Assembly (NCBI GenBank): GCA_021781255.1
Contig: JAJXXG010000539.1
Span: 1-7,398 of the forward strand
Reading direction: 5' to 3'
Source of the DNA: Acidobacteriota bacterium
GTDB lineage: Bacteria > Acidobacteriota > Terriglobia > Terriglobales > Acidobacteriaceae
Length of the DNA stretch: 7,398 nucleotides
Shown: positions 1 through 6,564 of the stretch, in pieces
How positions within the stretch are numbered: position 1 is the stretch's first letter
Layout: the number at the start of each line of letters is the position of its first letter
Program-made: the position numbers and the translations under genes
The notes under the pieces: generated by a model
Databases searched by the model: none
What the model was told of the DNA's origin: nothing
What the model saw: the letters and a program-made list of their open reading frames with translations, nothing else

Positions 1-368
1 AAGCTTATCAGGGCACTCGCTGCTTCCCAAGCTTCAGGAATCTGCGGATCGTTGTGAATCACTCGTGCAACTGCGGTTGAAAGAGCCATCGTCTTCTTGG
101 GGTCAGGGGTCTTATGATCAACTTGCGACGTTTGCACCTGAGCAGTAACGGTGCTCAACGTTGCCCTGAGTTCCTCCGGAGACTTTGCAGAGTTGAGTTG
201 CGCCACGAGTCTTGTACCCTGATCTGCAAGCGCCTGTTTGATCGAAATGACATTTTTGGTGATATAAGCGCCCCAAAGCAATAATGTCGGAACGAGAATT
301 CCAATCGTCAATTTTAAGTGCTTCGCGGCTGTTTCAATTGCGGCGACCCGTTCTTCGATCTTTGGCAT
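1..368 (-). CDS. Small membrane-anchored protein, partial (C-terminus beyond left edge)
   Basis: An open frame starts at the ATG whose first base is 368 and stays open to the window edge, giving 122 codons with no stop, so the 3' end is missing. The start is supported by a GGAAAG ribosome binding site 10 nt upstream on the minus strand and by an in-frame TAA at 413-411 with no other ATG between. Residues 1-17 are short and charged. Residues 18-36 are a single hydrophobic helix (LKLTIGILVPTLLLWGAYI) fit for a membrane anchor. Residues 40-80 look helical and may form a coiled coil, and the remainder is hydrophilic. The topology suggests a bitopic inner-membrane protein with most of its mass on one side. 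I do not recognise a family. Base composition is about 50% G+C, clearly lower than the neighbouring genes, which hints at a different origin. It is divergently oriented from the gene at 731. Confidence 0.6.
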   Translation of the reverse strand, partial: MPKIEERVAAIETAAKHLKLTIGILVPTLLLWGAYITKNVISIKQALADQGTRLVAQLNSAKSPEELRATLSTVTAQVQTSQVDHKTPDPKKTMALSTAVARVIHNDPQIPEAWEAASALIS

Positions 369-431
369 CTCATCATCACTTTCCGCTCGTGCTGAGTCTA
401 ATGAGCAATCTTACCTAATTCGCAGCCTTCT

Positions 432-447
432 TGGGCCAGTTGGCCCA
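432..447. promoter_or_regulatory. Short perfect dyad, possible operator
   Basis: TGGGCCA and TGGCCCA form a perfect 7-bp inverted repeat separated by 2 bp. The loop is too small for an RNA hairpin, but the size suits a dimeric regulator site. It lies 64-79 bp upstream of the minus-strand ATG at 368. There is no proof of function, and in GC-rich DNA such a dyad may be chance. Confidence 0.2.
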
Positions 448-481
448 GCCATCGATTTTGCAATCCCACTCATTTTAGGCT

Positions 482-563
482 GTGCCCCGCTCATCGCGTT
501 CTTTGCGATGAGCGGGCGTGCTTTCCCACCCAAGCCGCAAAAGGCGCGGCTTGGATGGGGCAC
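482..563. repeat. REP/MITE-like palindromic element
   Basis: The ends are a perfect 7-bp inverted repeat, GTGCCCC at 482-488 and GGGGCAC at 557-563. Between them lie two hairpins. The first has a perfect 12-bp stem (486-497 with 505-516, 7-nt loop). The second has a 9-bp stem (530-538 with 546-554, 7-nt loop), extended after one mismatch by four pairs (525-528 with 556-559). The first hairpin's left arm and the second's right arm overlap the outer repeats, so the pairings are alternatives. The right end TGGGGCACC (556-564) recurs as a direct repeat at 604-612. From memory, such TGGGGCACC palindromes are common between genes in acidobacterial genomes; copy number here cannot be checked. A transcription terminator is unlikely between divergent genes. 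Confidence 0.5.
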
Positions 564-603
564 CCCCGGTCGCGGGAGAACGCTCAATGAAACATACCGT
601 GGG

Positions 604-612
604 TGGGGCACC
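604..612 (+). repeat. Second copy of TGGGGCACC motif
   Basis: The 9-mer TGGGGCACC repeats the right end of the palindromic element (556-564), 48 bp away and in the same orientation. It may be the remnant of a second, partial element copy. Confidence 0.35.
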
Positions 613-623
613 TGCAGTTCGCA

Positions 624-639
624 ATGAGAGCCTTCTCAT
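624..639. promoter_or_regulatory. Short perfect dyad upstream of the exported-protein gene
   Basis: ATGAGA and TCTCAT form a perfect 6-bp inverted repeat with a 4-bp centre, ending 91 bp before the GTG start at 731. It could be an operator half-site pair or a weak hairpin. Only position and symmetry support it. Confidence 0.2.
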
Positions 640-730
640 GTTTGAAGCGGCAATGCCTTAGCAAACTCTAAGAATCCCGAAAAAAACCTGGCCCCTTGGA
701 TGCCTCTAATCCGGCTGTCTGGGGGATCCC

Positions 731-3700
731 GTGCCCATCGCCGTTCCCGCGTCTGCGCGTTTCGCATCCATTCGCGCCGCCTCGCCGCGCCACTGCGCGT
801 TTCTCCGCTTCACGATTTCCCTTCTCGGCCTGGCGATCTCCCTTCTCGCGCCCGCTGCCGCCCGCGCCGGCGGACCCAAATACGTCGCCGGCGTCAGCTT
901 CTTTAATCCCGCCGTCCTTGGGGTACCCGTCCACTGGGCCGGCGGCAAGGCCAATTACTACGTCGACCAGGGTCCGCTGAATGGTTCCGTCACCAACCAG
1001 CAGGCCACGGCCATGGTCGATGCCGCTGCGGCCCTGTGGCGCGCGGCTCCATCCGCGGGCGTCACGCTCACTGACATGGGTTCATTGAACGAAGACGTCA
1101 ACGGCTCCGACATCCAGATCAACTCCTCGGGCCAGATTTCCGCGCCCGCCGACGTCACGCCCTCGGCCACCAACTATCCCATCGGCGTCATCTACGACGC
1201 CGACGGCTCGGTCATCGACACCATCTTCGGCGCCAACACCAGCCAGCCCGACTCCTGCCAGAACAACGGTGTCTACGTCTGGATGGATAACCTGAACCCC
1301 GACGCTACCGTCGCCCACGGCATCATCATTCTCAACGGCCTCTGCGCCACCAATGCCAGCCTCATCGAGATGATGAACTACGAGCTGGTGCGCGCCTTCG
1401 GCCGCATCCTCGGCCTCGACTACTCTCAAGTCAATCCCGGCGCCCTCACCAACGGCGAAACCGGCGGCACGCTCGGCTGGCCCATCATGCAGCCCTTGAG
1501 CGGCGTATGCGGCCCGAGCGGCGGCGCCTGCATCCCCGATCCCAATGTTCTGCGCTCTGACGACATCGCCGCGCTCAACCGCATCTATCCCATCACCGCA
1601 GCCAATCTCTCCAGCTTTCCCGGCAAAGAGCTCACAGCGGCCAACACCATCTCGATTCGGGGCACGGTCAGCTTCCGCACCGGCTACGGAATGCAGGGCG
1701 TCAACGTGGTCGCGCGACCGCTCGACGCAAACGGCAATCCCCTCTACCAATACACCGTCACCGCCGTCACCGGCGCCAACTTCAATGGCAACCACGGCAA
1801 TCCCGTCACCGGATGGGACGACGCGAGCGGCAAACCGCTCACCATGTGGGGCTCGAACGACCCCTCCGAGCAGGGTTCATTCGACCTCAGCGGCATTCCC
1901 CTGCCGCCTGGCGTCACCACGGCCAATTACGAGGTCACCTTCGAGCCCCTCAACGCGCTCTACATCCTCACCGGCTCCGTCGGTCCTTACACCCAGGGCC
2001 AGGTGAACCCCTCGGGCACGTTGAACGCAATCTCCCTGCCCAATCTATCGGCCGGAAGCGCGCAAACCGTCGACCTCACGGTCTCCGATTCGGCCGTGGG
2101 CGGATTCAACGACGCCATCGGCTCTCAGACACAGCCGCGCCAGCTGCCCACGGGCGGCCTGTGGTGCGGCCGGCTCAGCCAGGTAGGCCAAAGCGACTGG
2201 TTCACCTTCCCGGTCCGCGGCAATCGCCTCTTTACCGTCGTCACCCAGGCTCTGGACGAAACCGGCGCACCCTCCGGCTCGAAAGCCATGCCTTCCATCG
2301 GCATCTGGGACGCCTTCGCTCCCGTGGGCGCAACGGCGGTCGGCGCTGCGCCAGGTCTCAACGGCCTGGCTACGGGTGAGACATGGCTGCGCGTGGCCAC
2401 CAATGGCGACGATATTGTGCGCATCGGAGTCGCCGACCTGCGCGGCGACGGACGGCCCGACTACGCCTACAACGGATGGGTGCTCTATGCCGATACGGTC
2501 TCGCCCACTCACCTGCCCGCCGCTGGCGGTCCCATCACCATCCAGGGCATGGGTTTTCGCCTTGCCGACACGGTTCTGGTCGGAGGCCAGGCGGCAGTGG
2601 TCACCAGCATCTCGCCCAACCAGATCACCGCCATCGCGCCCCCGGCGGCCTCGGGCGCTACTGGTTCAGTCGACGTAGAAGTTGACGACGTGCCCACCTT
2701 CTACGCCGCCGCCATCATCCCCGGCGGCGTCAGTTACGACTCGGGCAACGGCGACGCGCTCACCCTTTTTACCGCGCCCATGAACACCGTTCCCATCGGC
2801 GTGCCGATTCCCTTCACCGTCACGGCGCTCACCCCCAATCTCGCCCCCGCCGCAGGGGTCACCGTCATTTACACCGTCACCAGCGGCTCGGCCACGCTGG
2901 GCTGCGGGCTGCCCGTCTGCTCGGTCACGGCTACGGGCGACGGCCGCGCCACCATGAACGTCACCGCGGTCAACAACACGTGGTCCATCGTCACCGCCTC
3001 GCTTACCAACGGCTCCAGCCTACAGGCGCAGTTTGCCGGCGGCACGCCGCCCACGCTTTCAGTTCTTACGCCGCAGCTTTCGCTCGCTGCCGGCGCCACC
3101 TTCACCTGGACCGTCCAGGCCCTTGTGCTCTCGAACGGCGTTCCCGTGGCGAATCAGTCGGTCGCCTGGCAAACTCTATCGGGCAGCGGCATCACCGCCC
3201 AGGGCCCGGCAGCGGCCCTCACCAACTCCTCCGGCATTGCCACCAACACGCTCACCGTGGGCCCGCTCGCCGAGGGCCAGTCGGCCGGCATCAACGCATG
3301 TCTTAACGGGACGAATCAGTGTGTTGCCTTCACCGCCTACGGCGCGCGCCCTGAGTACGCCCTGCTCGAAGCCATCTCGGGAACCAGCCAGTCCCTCGCC
3401 GCTTCGGGAACTCCCAGCCAGATCGCACTGCGCCTCCTCGACATGGATGGTAACCCCATGGCCGGCGGCACCGTCTCGCTCTACCAGGCGCTCTACGCCT
3501 GGTCGCCGCCCTGCAACCCGAACACGGTCTGCGCGCAGGGCGCTCTGCTCTCGACGCAGGCCTCCACGGCCACTTCAGCCGTCGATGGCTCGGTCATCTT
3601 CGCGCCCGTCTCGCTGCCCGGCGCAGCAACGAATCTCCTCGGTCTCGCCGCCTCGGGCAACACAGCCACGGTGAACGTTTCGATCGAGCAGCATCCGTAA
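731..3700 (+). CDS. Exported modular protein with inactive metzincin-like domain, IPT/TIG and Ig-like domains
   Basis: This gene encodes 989 residues. The start is GTG 731, with GGGGGA 4 nt upstream; an in-frame TAA at 707-709 leaves no other standard start. A signal peptide is visible: basic residues before 27, hydrophobic core 28-41, likely cleavage after A44-R45-A46. Residues about 50-290 resemble matrixin-type metzincins: YELVRAFGRILGLDYSQ (217-233) matches HExxHxxGxxLGLxHSQ, IMQP (252-255) matches the Met-turn, and DDIAALNRIYP (277-287) is the usual C-terminal helix. The three zinc-ligand positions are Y217, R221 and Y231, so peptidase activity is not expected. A carboxypeptidase-regulatory-like module (about 305-430), a PPC-like module (about 475-587), an IPT/TIG domain (about 590-675) and two or three Ig-like (Big_1-like) modules (about 686-989) follow. 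Four close Cys pairs suggest disulfides. A cell-surface or secreted binding role is inferred; the substrate is unknown. No C-terminal anchor or sorting signal was seen. Confidence 0.85.
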   Translation: MPIAVPASARFASIRAASPRHCAFLRFTISLLGLAISLLAPAAARAGGPKYVAGVSFFNPAVLGVPVHWAGGKANYYVDQGPLNGSVTNQQATAMVDAAAALWRAAPSAGVTLTDMGSLNEDVNGSDIQINSSGQISAPADVTPSATNYPIGVIYDADGSVIDTIFGANTSQPDSCQNNGVYVWMDNLNPDATVAHGIIILNGLCATNASLIEMMNYELVRAFGRILGLDYSQVNPGALTNGETGGTLGWPIMQPLSGVCGPSGGACIPDPNVLRSDDIAALNRIYPITAANLSSFPGKELTAANTISIRGTVSFRTGYGMQGVNVVARPLDANGNPLYQYTVTAVTGANFNGNHGNPVTGWDDASGKPLTMWGSNDPSEQGSFDLSGIPLPPGVTTANYEVTFEPLNALYILTGSVGPYTQGQVNPSGTLNAISLPNLSAGSAQTVDLTVSDSAVGGFNDAIGSQTQPRQLPTGGLWCGRLSQVGQSDWFTFPVRGNRLFTVVTQALDETGAPSGSKAMPSIGIWDAFAPVGATAVGAAPGLNGLATGETWLRVATNGDDIVRIGVADLRGDGRPDYAYNGWVLYADTVSPTHLPAAGGPITIQGMGFRLADTVLVGGQAAVVTSISPNQITAIAPPAASGATGSVDVEVDDVPTFYAAAIIPGGVSYDSGNGDALTLFTAPMNTVPIGVPIPFTVTALTPNLAPAAGVTVIYTVTSGSATLGCGLPVCSVTATGDGRATMNVTAVNNTWSIVTASLTNGSSLQAQFAGGTPPTLSVLTPQLSLAAGATFTWTVQALVLSNGVPVANQSVAWQTLSGSGITAQGPAAALTNSSGIATNTLTVGPLAEGQSAGINACLNGTNQCVAFTAYGARPEYALLEAISGTSQSLAASGTPSQIALRLLDMDGNPMAGGTVSLYQALYAWSPPCNPNTVCAQGALLSTQASTATSAVDGSVIFAPVSLPGAATNLLGLAASGNTATVNVSIEQHP

Positions 3701-3812
3701 CGGGCAGGGTGCAAGGGAACGAGGGATGCAGGGACTCGATCAGATTCAGGAATGGCATAGAGCGAAGCAACAAAGCCGGGCCGGCGCGGCCTCCATGCGT
3801 GCGAAAAGCGTA

Positions 3813-3839
3813 TCAAGAACATCCGCTCGGCGCCGATAA
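3813..3839 (+). promoter_or_regulatory. Candidate sigma-28 (FliA) promoter for cheA
   Basis: TCAAGAAC (3813-3820), an 11-bp spacer and GCCGATAA (3832-3839) fit the enterobacterial sigma-28 consensus TAAAGTTT-N11-GCCGATAA. The -10 element matches all 8 bases, the spacer is exact, and the -35 keeps T, A, A and G of its first five bases. Initiation would fall near 3846, giving a 5' leader of about 120 nt before the cheA ATG. Sigma-28 commonly drives late flagellar and chemotaxis genes, so the context fits. No alternative sigma-70 or sigma-54 promoter stood out between 3701 and 3966. Confidence 0.5.
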
Positions 3840-3954
3840 GACACTCAGTCGCGTTGCTCACTGCGCCCGCCGCCATCAGTTTCTAGATGAAGTTGACGGA
3901 AAAAGCCGGCACTGCAGGGCTGGGAGAGGGTGCCGGGGAATTCAGTGTTTCCTG

Positions 3955-3960
3955 GAGAAA
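3955..3960 (+). promoter_or_regulatory. Ribosome binding site fixing the cheA start
   Basis: GGAGAA lies with its GGAG core 8 nt before ATG 3967. This chooses 3967 over the upstream in-frame opening to 3709, which would add 86 residues with no chemotaxis-domain character ahead of the HPt domain and would overlap the proposed promoter. Confidence 0.75.
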
Positions 3961-3966
3961 AAGCGC

Positions 3967-6561
3967 ATGCAGGACGATCAGGATGTAATTCGTGAGTTCC
4001 TAGTCGAGAGCCATGAAAATCTCTCGCGCCTCGACCAGGAGCTTATTGAACTCGAGTCGCACCCGAAAGATGCGGCCCTTCTGGCGAGCGTTTTCCGCAC
4101 CATCCACACGATCAAGGGCACGTGTGGTTTCTTCGCTTTCTCGACTCTTGAAAAGATCGCCCATCAGGCCGAGAGCCTTCTGAGTCAGCTGCGCGATGGT
4201 CAGCGGGAGCTCAATCCGTCTTTGGTTTCTCTCATTCTTGAAACGGTAGACGCAACGCGTAAAGTGCTGGCGTCGATCGAAGCGACCGGCAAGGAAGGCC
4301 CCGAGCAATTCGAGGATTTGACTGTACGTTTGCGGGCTGCGGTGCAAGGCGCGGCTGGCAGCGAGAGCCAGCCCACGCACGGCAAGCTGCCCGGCACAGG
4401 GCTCGAACAGGGCGACGAAAGCGGCGCCGCTGAGCCTGCCGACGTCGCCAAATCCGAGCAGGACGCCACCAGATCGTCCGCCGCTGCCGATGCCAACATC
4501 CGGGTCGGGGTCGGGCTTCTCGACAAGCTAATGGATCTGGTCGGAGAACTGGTGTTGACTCGCAATCAAATTCTCCAGTTCAACACAGAGCGCGAGGATG
4601 CCGCTCTCAACGCGACCTCGCAGCGGCTCAACCTGATTACCACGGAGTTGCAGGAAGGCGTCATGAAGACGCGCATGCAGCCCATTGGCATGGTTTGGAA
4701 CAAACTCCCCCGCGTGGTGCGTGATATGGCCGTGTCTCTCGGCAAGCAGATCCGGCTGGAAATGGACGGCGCCGAGACGGAGCTTGACCGCACCATCATC
4801 GAAGCCATCACGGATCCGCTTATGCACCTGGTTCGCAATTCCTGCGACCACGGCATCGAGCCCCCGGAACTCCGCCAGCGCGCGGGCAAGCCTTGCCAGG
4901 GCAAACTGACTCTTCGCGCCTATCACGAAGGCGGGCAGGTCAACATCGAGATCGGTGACGACGGGGCGGGTGTTGACGTGGAACGGGTCAAGCAGAAAGC
5001 CATTGAGAAAGGGCTTTTGCGGCTTGAGCAGGCGCAGAAGCTGTGCGACCGGGAAGCGCTGAACCTGATCTTCCAGCCGGGGTTCTCGACGGCGCATGCC
5101 ATCACCAAGGTCTCCGGACGCGGCGTAGGCATGGATGTAGTGAGGTCAAACATTGAGAAGATCGGTGGCGTAGTCGACGTCTTCAGCCGGCCGGGAGAGG
5201 GCACTACGGTCAAGCTGAAGATTCCCCTTACCCTGGCGATCATTCCCGGCCTGGTAGTCAACAGTGGAGGAGAGCGGTTCGTCATCCCCCAGGTCAGCCT
5301 GCTGGAGTTGATTCGTCTGGAGGGAGATTCCTCTGACAAGCATATCGAGTATGTCCATGGAACTCCGGTGTACCGCCGCCGCGGCAGCTTGCTGCCCATC
5401 GCTTACCTCAATCAGGTGCTCAAGCTGAAATCGGCAGAGCAGGCCGAGGCGGTCAGCATGGTGGTGCTGCAGGCCGAAGACCGCCAGTTCGGTCTGGTGG
5501 TGGACGGCATCAACGACACCCAGGAAATCGTCGTCAAGCCGCTGGGCAAGCAATTGAAGGGACTCACTGTCTACGCGGGCGCGACCATCATGGGTGACGG
5601 CCGGGTGGCCCTCATTCTCGACGTGCTGGGTATCGGACAGTGTTCCGGGGTGCTGGCCGACTCTCGCGAGCAGGCGCGCGGCGCATCGGAAGGCAAAGCG
5701 CAATCGGCGATAGATCAACAGCGGCTGCTCTTGTTCCGCGCCGGGTCTTTCGAGCGTCTGGCAGTACCCCTCTCGCTCGTCGCCAGGCTGGAGGAATTCC
5801 CGCGATCCTCCATCGAACATGCGGCCGGGTGCCAGGTGGTGCAATACCGCAACCGCATCCTTCCTCTGGTTCTCCTGCGCGATATTCTCGAGCCCGGCGC
5901 ACCGGATCGGGAGCAAACGGCCGATCCGGCGCAGGTAATTGTCTTCAACGATGGCGACCACAGCATCGGCGTGGTGGTCGACCAGATCCTGGATGTCGCG
6001 GAAGAGGCGGTCACCGTGCGCCAGAATTCGAATCGCAAGGGCATCCTGGGGTCCGGTGTGGTGGGCAAGCGCGTGGCGGATTTTGTCGATCTCAATCACA
6101 TTCTGCGCTCTGCCGCCAGGGACTGGTTCCAGGAGGCGCACACCGCCGTGAGCGGCAAGACGATCCTGATGGCCGACGGTTCGGCGTTTTCGAGGGGCCT
6201 GATGCGGAGCGGCCTGGACATGGCGGGACACCACATCATCGAGGCCGCGAATCTGGATGAATCGCTCCGGGAGTTGGAGCAGCATCCGGTCGATATCGTC
6301 GTCGCAGCGCTGGATCTTCCGCCGAACGGCAGCTCCGCGCTCCGCGCCGCGATGGGCCGCCGGCCGGAGTGGGAGGGTATCCCTCTACTGGCGCTGGCAG
6401 ACTCCGCCGATCAGTTGCGGAAACTTGCCGGCCAGGCGATGGATTATGCGGATTGCCAGACAAAGTCCGACCGCGAAGCCCTGCTCGAATCCGTCGCGCG
6501 GCTCGCCTCCGCGCGGGCGTCCGCCGAGACCGCGCCGGCCTGCGTGGGAGAGGAGAGATAA
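3967..6561 (+). CDS. cheA: CheA-type hybrid chemotaxis histidine kinase with C-terminal receiver-like domain
   Basis: This gene encodes 864 residues, a cytoplasmic receptor-coupled kinase that autophosphorylates on ATP and passes phosphate to a response regulator. The HPt (P1) domain covers about 1-110 with phospho-accepting H47 in RTIHTIKGTCGFF. Residues 112-177 are a polar linker without a recognisable P2 regulator-docking domain. P3 dimerisation starts at 178 (IRVGVGLLDKLMDLVGELVL). P4 ATPase has the N box LVRNSCDHGIE (288-298, N291), G1 box DDGAG (331-335) and G2 box GRGVGMDVV (384-392), all intact. A CheW-like P5 domain spans about 421-560 and a second CheW-like domain about 584-718. Residues 731-850 are receiver-like but degenerate: D737 and K833 remain, while the second acidic residue is G738, the phospho-acceptor position is A781 and the Thr/Ser position is A811. 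The order resembles FrzE/CheAY-type hybrids. It is followed by cheW after 3 bp, so the two are probably co-transcribed. Confidence 0.95.
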   Translation: MQDDQDVIREFLVESHENLSRLDQELIELESHPKDAALLASVFRTIHTIKGTCGFFAFSTLEKIAHQAESLLSQLRDGQRELNPSLVSLILETVDATRKVLASIEATGKEGPEQFEDLTVRLRAAVQGAAGSESQPTHGKLPGTGLEQGDESGAAEPADVAKSEQDATRSSAAADANIRVGVGLLDKLMDLVGELVLTRNQILQFNTEREDAALNATSQRLNLITTELQEGVMKTRMQPIGMVWNKLPRVVRDMAVSLGKQIRLEMDGAETELDRTIIEAITDPLMHLVRNSCDHGIEPPELRQRAGKPCQGKLTLRAYHEGGQVNIEIGDDGAGVDVERVKQKAIEKGLLRLEQAQKLCDREALNLIFQPGFSTAHAITKVSGRGVGMDVVRSNIEKIGGVVDVFSRPGEGTTVKLKIPLTLAIIPGLVVNSGGERFVIPQVSLLELIRLEGDSSDKHIEYVHGTPVYRRRGSLLPIAYLNQVLKLKSAEQAEAVSMVVLQAEDRQFGLVVDGINDTQEIVVKPLGKQLKGLTVYAGATIMGDGRVALILDVLGIGQCSGVLADSREQARGASEGKAQSAIDQQRLLLFRAGSFERLAVPLSLVARLEEFPRSSIEHAAGCQVVQYRNRILPLVLLRDILEPGAPDREQTADPAQVIVFNDGDHSIGVVVDQILDVAEEAVTVRQNSNRKGILGSGVVGKRVADFVDLNHILRSAARDWFQEAHTAVSGKTILMADGSAFSRGLMRSGLDMAGHHIIEAANLDESLRELEQHPVDIVVAALDLPPNGSSALRAAMGRRPEWEGIPLLALADSADQLRKLAGQAMDYADCQTKSDREALLESVARLASARASAETAPACVGEER
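6551..6556 (+). promoter_or_regulatory. Ribosome binding site of cheW inside the cheA end
   Basis: AGGAGA overlaps the last cheA codons and lies 8 nt before ATG 6565. It supports this start over the in-frame ATG at 6586 and suggests translational coupling to cheA. Confidence 0.7.
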
Positions 6562-6564
6562 CCG

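Larger units (their letters stand above)
369..730. other. Divergent intergenic region with palindromes
   Basis: This 362-bp stretch separates the starts of two divergent genes, so it must carry both promoters, but I find no convincing -35/-10 pair for either. It holds a 16-bp dyad at 432-447, a two-hairpin REP/MITE-like element at 482-563, a further TGGGGCACC at 604-612 and a second 16-bp dyad at 624-639. Because both flanking genes point away from it, the hairpins cannot be their terminators. No credible coding sequence was seen; short open frames here pass straight through the palindromes. Confidence 0.6.

Noticed and set aside
1..34. AAGCTT at the very first bases and again at 29-34, suggesting a cloning junction
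   Set aside because: HindIII sites can occur by chance and the window edge may be arbitrary; no vector sequence is visible.
642..674. TTGAAG followed by A/T-rich sequence as a sigma-70 promoter for the gene at 731
   Set aside because: No acceptable -10 hexamer is found at 16-18 bp spacing.
1082..1795. Long minus-strand open frame opposite the exported-protein gene (237 codons)
   Set aside because: It is a GC-bias shadow, rich in Val/Gly/Asp/Ala without domains or a supported start, and fully covered by a well-supported gene.
3753..3770. TGGCAT...GC as a sigma-54 promoter before cheA
   Set aside because: The GG-to-GC spacing is off by one and the TTGC element is absent.
3709..3966. In-frame upstream extension of cheA by 86 codons
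   Set aside because: It would place an Arg/Cys-rich, domain-free segment before the HPt domain and overlap the sigma-28-like promoter; ATG 3967 has a proper ribosome binding site and matches the usual CheA N-terminus.
5146..6285. 379-codon minus-strand open frame opposite cheA
   Set aside because: It lies entirely within conserved CheA domains in the other strand; its composition (His/Arg/Gln/Leu) is typical of an antisense shadow.
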